Origin: Planctomycetota bacterium
GTDB lineage: Bacteria; Planctomycetota; Planctomycetia; Gemmatales; Gemmataceae
Reading direction: 5' to 3'
Assembly: GCA_018970845.1 (NCBI GenBank)
Contig: JAGWVO010000007.1
Location: 1 to 24,570 of the forward strand
Length of the DNA: 24,570 nucleotides
Each line of letters begins with the position of its first letter. Position 1 is the first letter of the stretch. Below the pieces are notes generated by a model, which was given only the letters and a program-made list of their open reading frames with translations, did no database searches and was not told where the DNA came from. Of the stretch, positions 18,004-24,570 are shown one piece after another. The position numbers were made by a program, and so were the translations under genes.

Positions 18004-18414
18004 TCACTTCTCGAGCCTGAAGTCCACCTCGTTGTGTCCTTCCACCAGCTCAACCCGCAAGACCGACTCGGAGTTGTATTTGGCCGGAATCACCTCGGCA
18101 AAAACAAACGGGGAATGTCCGTAAACCGGTTCCTTCACCTTTTCCCCCGTCGACTTGGACCAGCGGATCTCAATCCTGTAGTCGCCCGGCGGCAACTGGG
18201 ATTCGGGATAGAGGATGTACCTGCCCCCGGCGACGGCCGCCCCCGCCGCCGGTTGGTCGGTCGCGGCGTCTATGAACGAGATGATCCCGCCATCCACGGC
18301 CTCCCCGTCGATTGTCACTTCTCCCGTGGCGACGGCCACGGGCGTTGGCTTGGCGGCGCAACCGGTCAGGACAAGGACGATCGCCAGGGCCGGCCATGAC
18401 AAGGCCTTGGGCAT
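18004..18414 (-). CDS. Small transthyretin-like lipoprotein
   Basis: A 136-residue predicted lipoprotein. The N-terminus is hydrophobic and ends in the lipobox LTGC with C19 as the lipid-modified cysteine. After it comes a single beta-rich domain with a GEVTIDGEAVDGG start and an LPPGDYRIEIRW strand, the pattern of carboxypeptidase-regulatory or transthyretin-like lipoproteins that are numerous in planctomycetes. Such proteins are thought to sit on a membrane surface and bind partners or ligands; function here is unknown. The ATG has GGGGA six bases upstream. It is convergent with the DUF2237 gene and lies 95 bp downstream of the DUF1559 pair, separated by hairpins at 18471-18511, so it may have its own promoter. 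Confidence 0.85.
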   Translation of the reverse strand: MPKALSWPALAIVLVLTGCAAKPTPVAVATGEVTIDGEAVDGGIISFIDAATDQPAAGAAVAGGRYILYPESQLPPGDYRIEIRWSKSTGEKVKEPVYGHSPFVFAEVIPAKYNSESVLRVELVEGHNEVDFRLEK

Positions 18415-18470
18415 GGATGTTCCCCACGGAGCCTCAAGGGAGATGGAAAAAATACTGGCAACCCGGGTCG

Positions 18471-18511
18471 CCCGCGTCCGCGGGGGAATTGAGGAAAGCC
18501 CGGGCCGGGCT
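18471..18511 (-). terminator. Possible terminator hairpins after the DUF1559 pair
   Basis: On the minus strand a 15-base palindrome (18497-18511) overlaps the stop codon of the lipoprotein gene at 18510 and is followed by TTT. A second, perfect 6-bp stem with a 2-base loop lies at 18471-18484, and a run of six T occurs further downstream (minus strand, 18448-18453). None has the ideal stem-then-T-tract spacing, so termination is plausible but weakly supported. Confidence 0.35.
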
Positions 18512-18845
18512 ACTTTTTGGGTGCCTCCGCCTCGATTCCCAGCTTGGCCATCAGCGCCTTGGCCTTGGACTTGAGAGCGGCGCCAGAGGCTGATTTCAGA
18601 TCTTCAAGTCCAGCCTTGAGGATGTCGGCCTTCTCCGGGGAGGACTTGCGGACCTCGTTGACCATGTACTCGAAGCTGGTGACCTCGCTGGTCAACGCCT
18701 GGCCATTGACATAATTTTGAAGCGTGGATTTCACCTGTTCGAGAGGATTGTGGTTGACGATCTTGATCGCCTCCTCCCTGACTCCGCAACCAGCCATGAT
18801 GGCCAGCATTCCAGCAAATATGAATGCCCTCGATGAAATGAACAT
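18510..18845 (-). CDS. Small lipoprotein paired with DUF1559 gene
   Basis: A 111-residue predicted lipoprotein with no family I recognise. The N-terminus is hydrophobic and ends in MAGC, with C20 as the probable acylated cysteine. The rest is mainly charged helix, with many Lys, Glu and Ser, ending in an Ala/Lys-rich tail. I start it at ATG 18845, which has AAGG eight bases upstream and gives a clean lipoprotein signal; an earlier in-frame ATG at 18887 would overlap the DUF1559 gene and add a charged stretch before the signal. It follows the DUF1559 stop by 13 bp. Small lipoproteins or hypotheticals downstream of DUF1559 genes are common in planctomycetes, which suggests joint expression. Confidence 0.8.
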   Translation of the reverse strand: MFISSRAFIFAGMLAIMAGCGVREEAIKIVNHNPLEQVKSTLQNYVNGQALTSEVTSFEYMVNEVRKSSPEKADILKAGLEDLKSASGAALKSKAKALMAKLGIEAEAPKK

Positions 18846-18858
18846 GAATTTCACCTTC

Positions 18859-19974
18859 TCAATAGTTGGATAGGGCTTGGCCATCACTGACGGATCCCAG
18901 GTTTTGGAAAGTCAGCAGGTCCACGGAATCGCGGATGAATTTCACTGAGCCATCAGCCATCACGAAATTCACACCGCCACTGTGGAGGCTGCGGGGCGGG
19001 ATGATTCCGTTGCCCCAATCATGCGCTCCACCCGGGCAGCAGTTTCCACCGGCGCTTGGCCATTTCCAGTTGGGCGGTGCCGCCGTGTTGAAGGATGATT
19101 GGGATGCCGCGTACCACAAAGGCAGGCTGCCGTTGGCTGTCACGACCCCTTGGGGGCTGTTCTTGGCGGCCGAACCAATCGCGTCGAGCTCCGCCATGGT
19201 TGGGTTCGATTTGTTGACTATCGCGGCGAAAAGGCCGTCACCGGCGTAAAAAATGTCGAAAGGATACTTGCCGGGGCCACCTGTTGCCGAAGCGTTGCTG
19301 CCTGATAGAAATTCGCCGCCCAGGATGGTGTTGGAAGTGCCATCGGATATTTCCGCCATCCGGCTCTGCTTCAACTGGGAAATGACTCCGTTGGTGTTGG
19401 ATGAACGGGTTGTGCCGTCCGTGTTGAACGCGCCATCCCACATCGACGAGGCCCTGCTGCCGGAGCACCAACCGTAATTCGACCCGGGGCCGTCCCAACC
19501 CCTGTTGTTGGTGCTTCTTCGGGGGGCAGGCGTGGATGACGGGCATACGAGCGTCTTGATGCTGGCGTTCATGGCGTTTCCATAAGCCGTGCTCCAGTTG
19601 CCACCATTTCCTCCGATCCCGTTGTTGTAAGCGCTGCCTTGGGGAGGGACATTGGACGGAATCGTGATCGACTTGAACAGGTTGTCCAGTTCCATGTAAG
19701 GAAGGATCTGGTAGGTGGCGCTGAGGCATTCCCAGCGGTTGGTGCCCACCTGCTGCATGTTGGCCGGGAACTTCTGGTTGGCGTCGTGGTAGCTGTGCAT
19801 GGCGATGCCCAACTGCTTGAGGTTGTTGGTGCAACTCATGCGGTTGGCGGCCTCCCGCACCTTCTGGACCGCGGGAACCAAAAGGCCAATGAGCACGGCG
19901 ATGATCGCGATGACCACCAAAAGTTCAATGAGCGTGAACCCGGGCCTGGGTTCAGCCTTGGCGGGGAGAGCCAT
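18859..19974 (-). CDS. DUF1559 pseudopilin-like protein
   Basis: A 371-residue surface protein of the planctomycete DUF1559 family. A short leader ends in a prepilin-peptidase site, with Gly before FTLIELLVVIAIIAVL (residues about 13-28), a type IV pilin-like N-terminal helix. The DUF1559 domain follows, with CTNNLKQLGIAMHSYHD near its start. The C-terminus has the H-x9-DG motif (H of SLHSGG, then MADGS) seen in these proteins. They are thought to be displayed through a pseudopilus or secretion system; individual roles are unknown, and planctomycetes carry dozens. The ATG at 19974 has GGAG eight bases upstream; a longer frame to 20040 places non-typical residues before the leader. A -10-like TATTAT and a strong palindrome lie upstream. 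Confidence 0.94.
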   Translation of the reverse strand: MALPAKAEPRPGFTLIELLVVIAIIAVLIGLLVPAVQKVREAANRMSCTNNLKQLGIAMHSYHDANQKFPANMQQVGTNRWECLSATYQILPYMELDNLFKSITIPSNVPPQGSAYNNGIGGNGGNWSTAYGNAMNASIKTLVCPSSTPAPRRSTNNRGWDGPGSNYGWCSGSRASSMWDGAFNTDGTTRSSNTNGVISQLKQSRMAEISDGTSNTILGGEFLSGSNASATGGPGKYPFDIFYAGDGLFAAIVNKSNPTMAELDAIGSAAKNSPQGVVTANGSLPLWYAASQSSFNTAAPPNWKWPSAGGNCCPGGAHDWGNGIIPPRSLHSGGVNFVMADGSVKFIRDSVDLLTFQNLGSVSDGQALSNY

Positions 19975-20005
19975 GGGCCGATCTCCATAGGTTGGAAACG
20001 GAAGG

Positions 20006-20049
20006 ATAATATCTTGGGCAACCTGGGTTAGGTTTCCCAATGAAACCTA
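20006..20049 (-). promoter_or_regulatory. Candidate promoter and operator of the DUF1559 gene
   Basis: On the minus strand TATTAT (20006-20011) matches the -10 consensus at five of six positions and would start transcription about 25 bp before the ATG. Where the -35 box should lie there is instead a perfect inverted repeat with 8-bp arms, TAGGTTTC (20029-20036) and GAAACCTA (20042-20049), around five bases. No good -35 hexamer is seen, so regulator-dependent transcription is a reasonable inference. Confidence 0.4.
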
Positions 20050-20067
20050 CGCCATAACTTCATGGAA

Positions 20068-20168
20068 GGTCAAGCAACCCGGGCCTTGCCACCCCCTCAT
20101 TTTTGAAACCCGCCATGGTTGAACCGGAACCCTTGGCACCGGTTCGGGATATGCATGGTTGCTTGACC
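20068..20168. repeat. 101-bp element bounded by perfect 12-bp inverted repeats
   Basis: GGTCAAGCAACC (20068-20079) and its exact reverse complement GGTTGCTTGACC (20157-20168) enclose 77 bp. Inside is a second perfect inverted repeat, GAACCGG (20121-20127) and CCGGTTC (20139-20145), with an 11-base loop. The element lies between the divergent DUF1559 and lipoprotein genes and carries no reading frame. It could be a small non-autonomous mobile element or a pair of regulator sites. No target-site duplication is evident beside it. Confidence 0.55.
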
Positions 20169-20197
20169 GATTTCACCGCTGTTGCGACGATGCTTGA

Positions 20198-21238
20198 ATG
20201 AAAACCTGTTTTTTCCGACTGATGATCCCCCTGCTGGCCGGTGTTGCCGCCGGTTGCCAGCAGGGCGAAGGCATCGAGGCCTACACGGCCCCGAAGGATG
20301 CCCACATGGTGGCCGGTCCGGTGACGCCGGACACGCGGACGCTCGCGGCGGCCATCTACCGGGACGATGCCACATGGTTTTTGAAATTGATGGGCCCCAT
20401 CGATGGTGTCGCCTCGCTTGAGCCGGCATTTTCCACCATTCTCAAGGGCGTGCGGTTCGCCGGCCCCGGAGCCCCGGCCACATGGGCCCTGCCGCCGGGC
20501 TGGAAGGAAGAAAAGGGCACCGGCTTCCGCGTGGCCACCCTGAAGCCGCCCGAGGGAAAGCTGGAAGTGGCGATCACCCGGTTTGACGGCCAAGCCGGTT
20601 CGGTGCTGGCCAATGTCAACCGTTGGCGCGAGGAATTGGGCTTGGAACCAATCAGGGAATCGGAACTGGCGACGGCCCTGGTGAGCGAGAATGTGGGCGG
20701 GGTGACAGTCCAGAAGGTCGACCTGACGGGCAAGAGGAAAGCCAAGTCCGGCATGAGGCCGGGAATGGGCGCCGCGCCGTTCGCCGCGGGGGGAACACCG
20801 CCGCCGGCCCGCAAGCCCTCCGAGGAATCGGCCGAAGGGCTCAAGTACAGGCTGCCCGCCGGATGGAGGGAATCGTCGCAGAAGGTGACATTCGCCGCCC
20901 GGGTGATCGAGATCGAGGGCGCCCCGGGCGTGAAGGCCACCTTCACCCCGCTTTCCCCGCAGGGAGGAAACAGCCTCGACAATGTCAACCGCTGGCGGCA
21001 GCAACTGGGCCTCGCCCCGTGGGGACAGTCCGACCTCGACCGCGAAGGGCAGATGGTGCCGACGGAAGCCGGCCCGGCGATGGTTGTCGACCTTGCCGGG
21101 GGTGGCCAGAAACTTCTGGGCGCCGTCCTCAAGAGGCCCGATGCCGTTTGGTTCGTCAAGCTTTCCGGCCCCGCCCCCGTGGCCGCCCCCCTGCGCGAGC
21201 CTTTCCTCGAACTGCTGAAGTCCGTGCGATTCGACTGA
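20198..21238 (+). CDS. Lipoprotein with permuted internal duplication, upstream of resB
   Basis: A 346-residue predicted lipoprotein of no family I know by name. The signal sequence ends AAGC with C20 as the likely acylated cysteine; Ala at -3 is slightly atypical. The mature part contains two copies of three modules in permuted order: A1 (about 50-87), B1 (97-157) and C1 (168-177), then B2 (219-280), C2 (292-301) and A2 (308-345). A copies share WF(L/V)KL.GP and LK.VRF; B copies share LP.GW and NVNRWR..LGL. A Pro/Gly-rich linker (about 180-215) joins the halves. No Shine-Dalgarno sequence precedes ATG 20198. The gene is 21 bp before resB and probably co-transcribed, so an accessory role in cytochrome maturation or haem handling is possible but unproven. 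Confidence 0.85.
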   Translation: MKTCFFRLMIPLLAGVAAGCQQGEGIEAYTAPKDAHMVAGPVTPDTRTLAAAIYRDDATWFLKLMGPIDGVASLEPAFSTILKGVRFAGPGAPATWALPPGWKEEKGTGFRVATLKPPEGKLEVAITRFDGQAGSVLANVNRWREELGLEPIRESELATALVSENVGGVTVQKVDLTGKRKAKSGMRPGMGAAPFAAGGTPPPARKPSEESAEGLKYRLPAGWRESSQKVTFAARVIEIEGAPGVKATFTPLSPQGGNSLDNVNRWRQQLGLAPWGQSDLDREGQMVPTEAGPAMVVDLAGGGQKLLGAVLKRPDAVWFVKLSGPAPVAAPLREPFLELLKSVRFD

Positions 21239-21259
21239 CCCCCCGAGCGACCCCATGCC

Positions 21260-22543
21260 ATGAGCGAGACGCCCCTTCACGCGGAAGCCCAGGGACACAA
21301 GCCCCCCGGGAAGAGCGCGCCCAACCCGGCGATGCTCGTCCTGAAGTTGTTGGCATCCCTGAGGATCACGGTTGTCCTGTTCGCGCTTTCGATTGTCCTG
21401 GTCTTCTACGGGACGCTGGCGCAGAAAGAGCAGGACATCTGGGATGTCGTGAACGAGTACTTCTGGTCGTGGTGCGTGTTCATTCCCAATCGGCTCACCA
21501 CGATGTTCCTGCAGTTGTTCTTCGACCTGCCGCCGTCGATGAACGCGCCGGGATCCCTGCCTTTTCCGGGCGGAAAGCTCATCTTCTGGGCGATCGCCGT
21601 CAACCTGCTGGCCGCCCACGCCACGCGCCTGCGGGTGTCGTGGGAGAGGTCGGGAGTGCTCCTCATCCATGCCGGGCTGGTGCTCATGATGGTGGGCGAG
21701 TTCCTCACCCGCGAGTTCGCCGTGGAAAGCACCATGACGCTGGTCACGGGGGGCAAGGCGTCGTTCGTGGAAAGCAACCGTCATGTGGAACTGGCGTTCA
21801 TCGACGCTTCCGACAAGGAAAACGACAAGGTCGTGGTGGTTCCCGGGACGGTTTTGGAAAGGGCGGCCCGAACCGGCCAGCCGATCGACGACCCGCGCCT
21901 GCCATGCTCCGTGACGGTGCTCAGCCTGTTTTCCAACAGCGACATCCGCGACCGGGGCAAGGACGAGCCTGAATACGCCAGCCGGGGAGAGGGCAAGGAA
22001 CTCACGGTGCTCGAAAGGCCGCGGGTCAACGGGGTCGACCAGGACCAGAAGGTGAACATGCCCGCGGCGCTGGTGCGCCTGACCGACCGCGATGGAACCG
22101 ACCTGGGCACTTGGCTGGTCAGCACCTGGTTGCAGCTCACCCGCTCCCCCCGGCCGCAGAAGGTCGCCGCCAAGGAGGGGGAAAGGCTGGTGAGCCTCCG
22201 CTTCAGGCGCACCTACAAGCCCTACACGATCACCCTTGAGGAATTTCGCCATGAGGTGTACCCCGGCACCAACAAGCCGCGCAACTTCCAAAGCGACATC
22301 CGCCTCGAGGACTCTGAAATCGGGGTGGACCGGCCCACCACCATCCGCATGAACGAGCCGATGCGCCACCGAGGCGAGACCTTCTACCAGCACCAGGCGC
22401 TCGCCGGCGACTCCGGCAGCGTGCTGCAGGTGGTGAGGAATCCCGGGTGGCTGCTGCCCTATCTGTCGTGCGCCGTGGTGTCGCTGGGAATGCTCGTGCA
22501 TTTCGGCATCAACCTGTCTCGCTTTCTCCGGAGGACCACATGA
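21260..22543 (+). CDS. resB: Cytochrome c biogenesis protein ResB/CcsB
   Basis: Integral membrane component of System II (Ccs) cytochrome c maturation, which with CcsA carries haem across the membrane and attaches it to CxxCH motifs. The 427-residue protein has transmembrane segments at about 33-53, 107-122 and 132-150, the last with the histidine H137 that is likely to contact haem, a large extracytoplasmic domain (about 151-393) and a final segment near 397-418. The domain contains the ETFYQHQA and TITLEEFRHEVYPGT stretches found in ResB proteins. It is shorter than some ResB proteins that carry extra domains. Its stop overlaps the ccsA start as ATGA, so the two subunits are translationally coupled, mirroring the fused CcsBA proteins of other bacteria. 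Confidence 0.92.
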   Translation: MSETPLHAEAQGHKPPGKSAPNPAMLVLKLLASLRITVVLFALSIVLVFYGTLAQKEQDIWDVVNEYFWSWCVFIPNRLTTMFLQLFFDLPPSMNAPGSLPFPGGKLIFWAIAVNLLAAHATRLRVSWERSGVLLIHAGLVLMMVGEFLTREFAVESTMTLVTGGKASFVESNRHVELAFIDASDKENDKVVVVPGTVLERAARTGQPIDDPRLPCSVTVLSLFSNSDIRDRGKDEPEYASRGEGKELTVLERPRVNGVDQDQKVNMPAALVRLTDRDGTDLGTWLVSTWLQLTRSPRPQKVAAKEGERLVSLRFRRTYKPYTITLEEFRHEVYPGTNKPRNFQSDIRLEDSEIGVDRPTTIRMNEPMRHRGETFYQHQALAGDSGSVLQVVRNPGWLLPYLSCAVVSLGMLVHFGINLSRFLRRTT

Positions 22544-24336
22544 GCCAGGTTCCAGGCGCCAAGGGCCTTCCCGGGATACCGCTGGCCGGTTGGCTGGTTT
22601 CCGGCGCCGTTGTCGGCGCCCTGTCGTTCATGATCGTGGCGATGAGCTACCGCAGCTCGAGCTACGACCTTGAGAAGTTCGGCCAGTTGCCGCTGCAAAG
22701 CGGCGGCCGCCTCAAGCCGTTCGACACCCTCGCCCGCACCAGCCTCCAGGTGATCACCCACCGCACCGAGTTCACCGACCCCGAGGGACGCTCGCGTCCG
22801 GCCACCGAGTGGCTCCTCGATGTGATGACCTCGCGCCTGACCGACAAGGGCCGGGCCGAGAACCTCAAGATCTTCCGCGTGGAAAACGACCAGGTGCTCC
22901 GTCTGTTGGGCGTGGAGCGGCGGCAGGGACTGCGCTACGCCATCAACGAGTTCCGCGACAAGATGGCCGACATCGAGAAGGCGGCGGGAGAGGCGGCCAA
23001 GGTGGATCCGGCCCGCCGCGATGTGTACCAGAGGCAACTGCTCGAGCTTACCCGCCACTTGGAGCTGTACATCCAGATCGCCACCCTCACCCTGCCCGAG
23101 ACGGGCCTGATTCCACCGGAGACTCCCCCGACGGGCGAGGAAACCGCCGACGACCGCTGGCTCACCTTCCAGGAGGCGATGGTGGCCACGCGCGAGGGCA
23201 GGTCGAATCCCGCCACGGAGGCCTTCGGCCGCGTCCTCCTGGCCTACGCCCAGCAGAAGCCCGCCGAATTCAACAAGCATGTGGATGCCTACCAGGAGAT
23301 CCTCCAGGAGCGCGTCGCGGCGCCGGCGATGGCCAAGGTGCGCATGGAGCAGGTCTACAACGCCGTCAATCCGATCTACCTTTCATGCGTCCTTTATGTC
23401 TGCATCCTGCTGGCCACGCTTGTGGGCTGGATGATGGGCGACAAGGTGATCGCCGTGCAGAGGGGGGTGCTGGCCGCCACGATCATGGTGGCGACCATCC
23501 ACACCGCCGCGTTGCTCATGCGCATGTACCTGCAGGGACGGCCGCCGGTCACCAACCTCTACTCGTCGGCGGTGTTCATCGGCTGGGGCTGCGCCTGGCT
23601 GGGAGCCATGATCGAGTGGCTCGACAAGAGAGGCGCCGGAAACGCCATCGCCGCGGTCACCGGCTTCCTTTCCCTGCTCATCGCCCAGTTCCTGGGAGCC
23701 AGCGGCGACACCCTCGAGATGCTCCAGGCCGTGCTCGACACGAACTTCTGGCTGGCCACCCATGTCACCTGCATCACGCTCGGCTACACAGCCAGCTTCG
23801 TCGCAGGCTTCCTCGGCATCGGGTATGTGCTGTGGGGTGTCTGCACGCCGTGGATGTCGGCCGAGGGAGGCAAGGCCCTCATCAAGAAAACCTACGGCGT
23901 CGTCTGCTTCGCCACGCTCCTCAGCTTCGTCGGCACGGTGCTGGGCGGGATCTGGGCCGACCAGTCATGGGGCCGCTTCTGGGGCTGGGATCCCAAGGAG
24001 AACGGCGCGCTGCTGATCGTGCTTTGGAACGCCCTCATCCTGCATGCCCGCTGGGGAGGCATGGTGCGCGACCGGGGAGTTGCCGTCCTGGCCATCCTGG
24101 GAAACATCATCACCGCGTGGAGCTGGTTCGGCACCAACCAGCTGTCGGTCGGGCTTCATGCCTATGGTTTCGACCAGACCCTCGCGCGCTCGCTGCGGAT
24201 CACCTGGATCGCGCACCTGGCGTTGGCTGGAATCGGGATGCTGCCGGCGTCGTGCTGGTGGAGCCTGCGGCCGAAGGCCAGCCCGTCCGCGCCTGCCGTA
24301 AGATCCCCAAAGGTGGCGATGGCCGGCCGCCGGTAA
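22540..24336 (+). CDS. ccsA: Cytochrome c biogenesis protein CcsA with large ectodomain
   Basis: The haem-handling partner of ResB in System II. At 598 residues it is much longer than stand-alone CcsA proteins (about 300-400). A first membrane segment (16-36) is followed by an extracytoplasmic region (about 37-278) starting with a GRLKPFDTLAR motif of the kind found at the junction of fused CcsBA proteins. The C-terminal half is the polytopic CcsA core with the tryptophan-rich haem-binding WWD-type motif WGRFWGWDPKEN (about 477-488) and the conserved histidines H321, H408 and H540. ATG 22540 has GGAGG five bases upstream and overlaps the resB stop; an earlier in-frame ATG at 22447 would extend it inside resB. 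It is the last gene of its run; the convergent transposase remnant follows 26 bp later. Confidence 0.94.
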   Translation: MSQVPGAKGLPGIPLAGWLVSGAVVGALSFMIVAMSYRSSSYDLEKFGQLPLQSGGRLKPFDTLARTSLQVITHRTEFTDPEGRSRPATEWLLDVMTSRLTDKGRAENLKIFRVENDQVLRLLGVERRQGLRYAINEFRDKMADIEKAAGEAAKVDPARRDVYQRQLLELTRHLELYIQIATLTLPETGLIPPETPPTGEETADDRWLTFQEAMVATREGRSNPATEAFGRVLLAYAQQKPAEFNKHVDAYQEILQERVAAPAMAKVRMEQVYNAVNPIYLSCVLYVCILLATLVGWMMGDKVIAVQRGVLAATIMVATIHTAALLMRMYLQGRPPVTNLYSSAVFIGWGCAWLGAMIEWLDKRGAGNAIAAVTGFLSLLIAQFLGASGDTLEMLQAVLDTNFWLATHVTCITLGYTASFVAGFLGIGYVLWGVCTPWMSAEGGKALIKKTYGVVCFATLLSFVGTVLGGIWADQSWGRFWGWDPKENGALLIVLWNALILHARWGGMVRDRGVAVLAILGNIITAWSWFGTNQLSVGLHAYGFDQTLARSLRITWIAHLALAGIGMLPASCWWSLRPKASPSAPAVRSPKVAMAGRR

Positions 24337-24356
24337 TCATCCGCGCCAGCCGGGAA

Positions 24357-24381
24357 CCCCACTCATGGGGCTGACGCCCCA
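24357..24381. repeat. REP-like double hairpin beside a Y1 transposase gene
   Basis: Two overlapping perfect stems share one arm: CCCCA/TGGGG (24357-24361 with 24366-24370) and TGGGGC/GCCCCA (24366-24371 with 24376-24381), each with a 4-base loop. The second stem encodes the last codons and stop of the transposase on the minus strand. Short GC-rich palindromes next to a REP-associated tyrosine transposase gene are characteristic of REP elements. It might also help end ccsA transcription, though no T tract follows. Confidence 0.5.
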
Positions 24382-24570
24382 CGCTCGCCATGAGGCCACA
24401 CAACCAACGGATGTTCCTGATCCAGGACATAACGAATGGCGGCGGCTACTGCGGCTTCGTCTGGAAGTTTTCGACGGGAACCGCCTTCCGTCCACCAAGT
24501 TCCAGATTCTGGCTTCTCGAATTGCTTGTTCAGCGCCCGTGACGCGTAGCTTTTAAAGTCCTTCAATAGG
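24363..24570 (-). CDS. REP-associated tyrosine (Y1/IS200-like) transposase, C-terminal part
   Basis: About 69 residues of coding sequence are visible on the minus strand; the 5' part lies beyond the window edge, so this is a partial gene. The fragment reads LKDFKSYASRALN, then TWWTEGGSRRKL and a helix AAIRYVLDQEHPL, the usual end of the Y1-transposase (IS200/REP-associated) family found in many copies in planctomycetes. The helix after the catalytic tyrosine and the WT..GS motif are visible; the catalytic HUH and tyrosine would lie upstream, outside the window, so integrity cannot be judged. These single-domain enzymes mobilise REP palindromes. The last codons fall within the hairpin at 24366-24381. 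Frames to a TTG at 24566 are not a real start. Confidence 0.78.
   Translation of the reverse strand, partial: LLKDFKSYASRALNKQFEKPESGTWWTEGGSRRKLPDEAAVAAAIRYVLDQEHPLVVWPHGERGASAP

Noticed and set aside
20153..20162. GCATGGTTGC also occurs at positions 1-10
   Set aside because: A single 10-base match within 24.5 kb is only mildly unlikely by chance and the flanks do not match.
22447..22539. Upstream start for ccsA at 22447
   Set aside because: It overlaps the final membrane segment of resB. ATG 22540 has GGAGG at ideal spacing, and the ATGA overlap is typical of coupled subunits.

Overview
The window is a GC-rich chromosomal segment from a bacterium that is almost certainly a planctomycete. 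The strongest evidence is families concentrated in that phylum: two DUF1549/DUF1553 'planctomycete cytochrome' proteins each paired with a DUF1501 protein, a DUF1559 pseudopilin-like protein with an H-x9-DG C-terminal motif, and small transthyretin-like lipoproteins. Genus cannot be fixed from the sequence. I see no rRNA, tRNA, CRISPR array or intact insertion sequence.

Layout. 1-351 has no confident gene. 424-765 (+) is a small SLOG/DUF2493 protein, convergent with the ABC-F ATPase uup (777-2597, -). 2731-11110 (-) holds two consecutive two-gene units, each a DUF1549/DUF1553 protein followed by a DUF1501 protein. The first-transcribed unit (8255-11110 then 6846-8258) is joined by an ATGA overlap. 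The second (4120-6750 then 2731-4110) has a 9-bp gap and a candidate promoter of its own. The two units differ in accessory domains: one carries an N-terminal haem domain, the other a C-terminal beta-rich insertion.

11258-18001 (+) is a tight run: argH, lysA, a large exported HEAT-repeat protein, nnrD and a DUF2237 protein. It combines the last steps of arginine and lysine synthesis with repair of hydrated NAD(P)H. The HEAT protein carries what looks like a degenerate response-regulator receiver domain. 18004-19974 (-) holds a transthyretin-like lipoprotein, then a DUF1559 protein followed by a small lipoprotein. A divergent intergenic region rich in inverted repeats (19975-20197) separates these from 20198-24336 (+): a lipoprotein with a permuted internal duplication, then resB/ccsB and ccsA, the System II cytochrome c maturation pair. 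The window ends in the 3' part of a REP-associated (Y1) transposase whose last codons lie in a REP-like hairpin.

How the genes could work together (inference): the ResB/CcsA pair would attach haem to exported CxxCH proteins, and the DUF1549/DUF1553 proteins in this window are plausible clients. The argH-to-DUF2237 run looks like a housekeeping operon with an unusual structural passenger.
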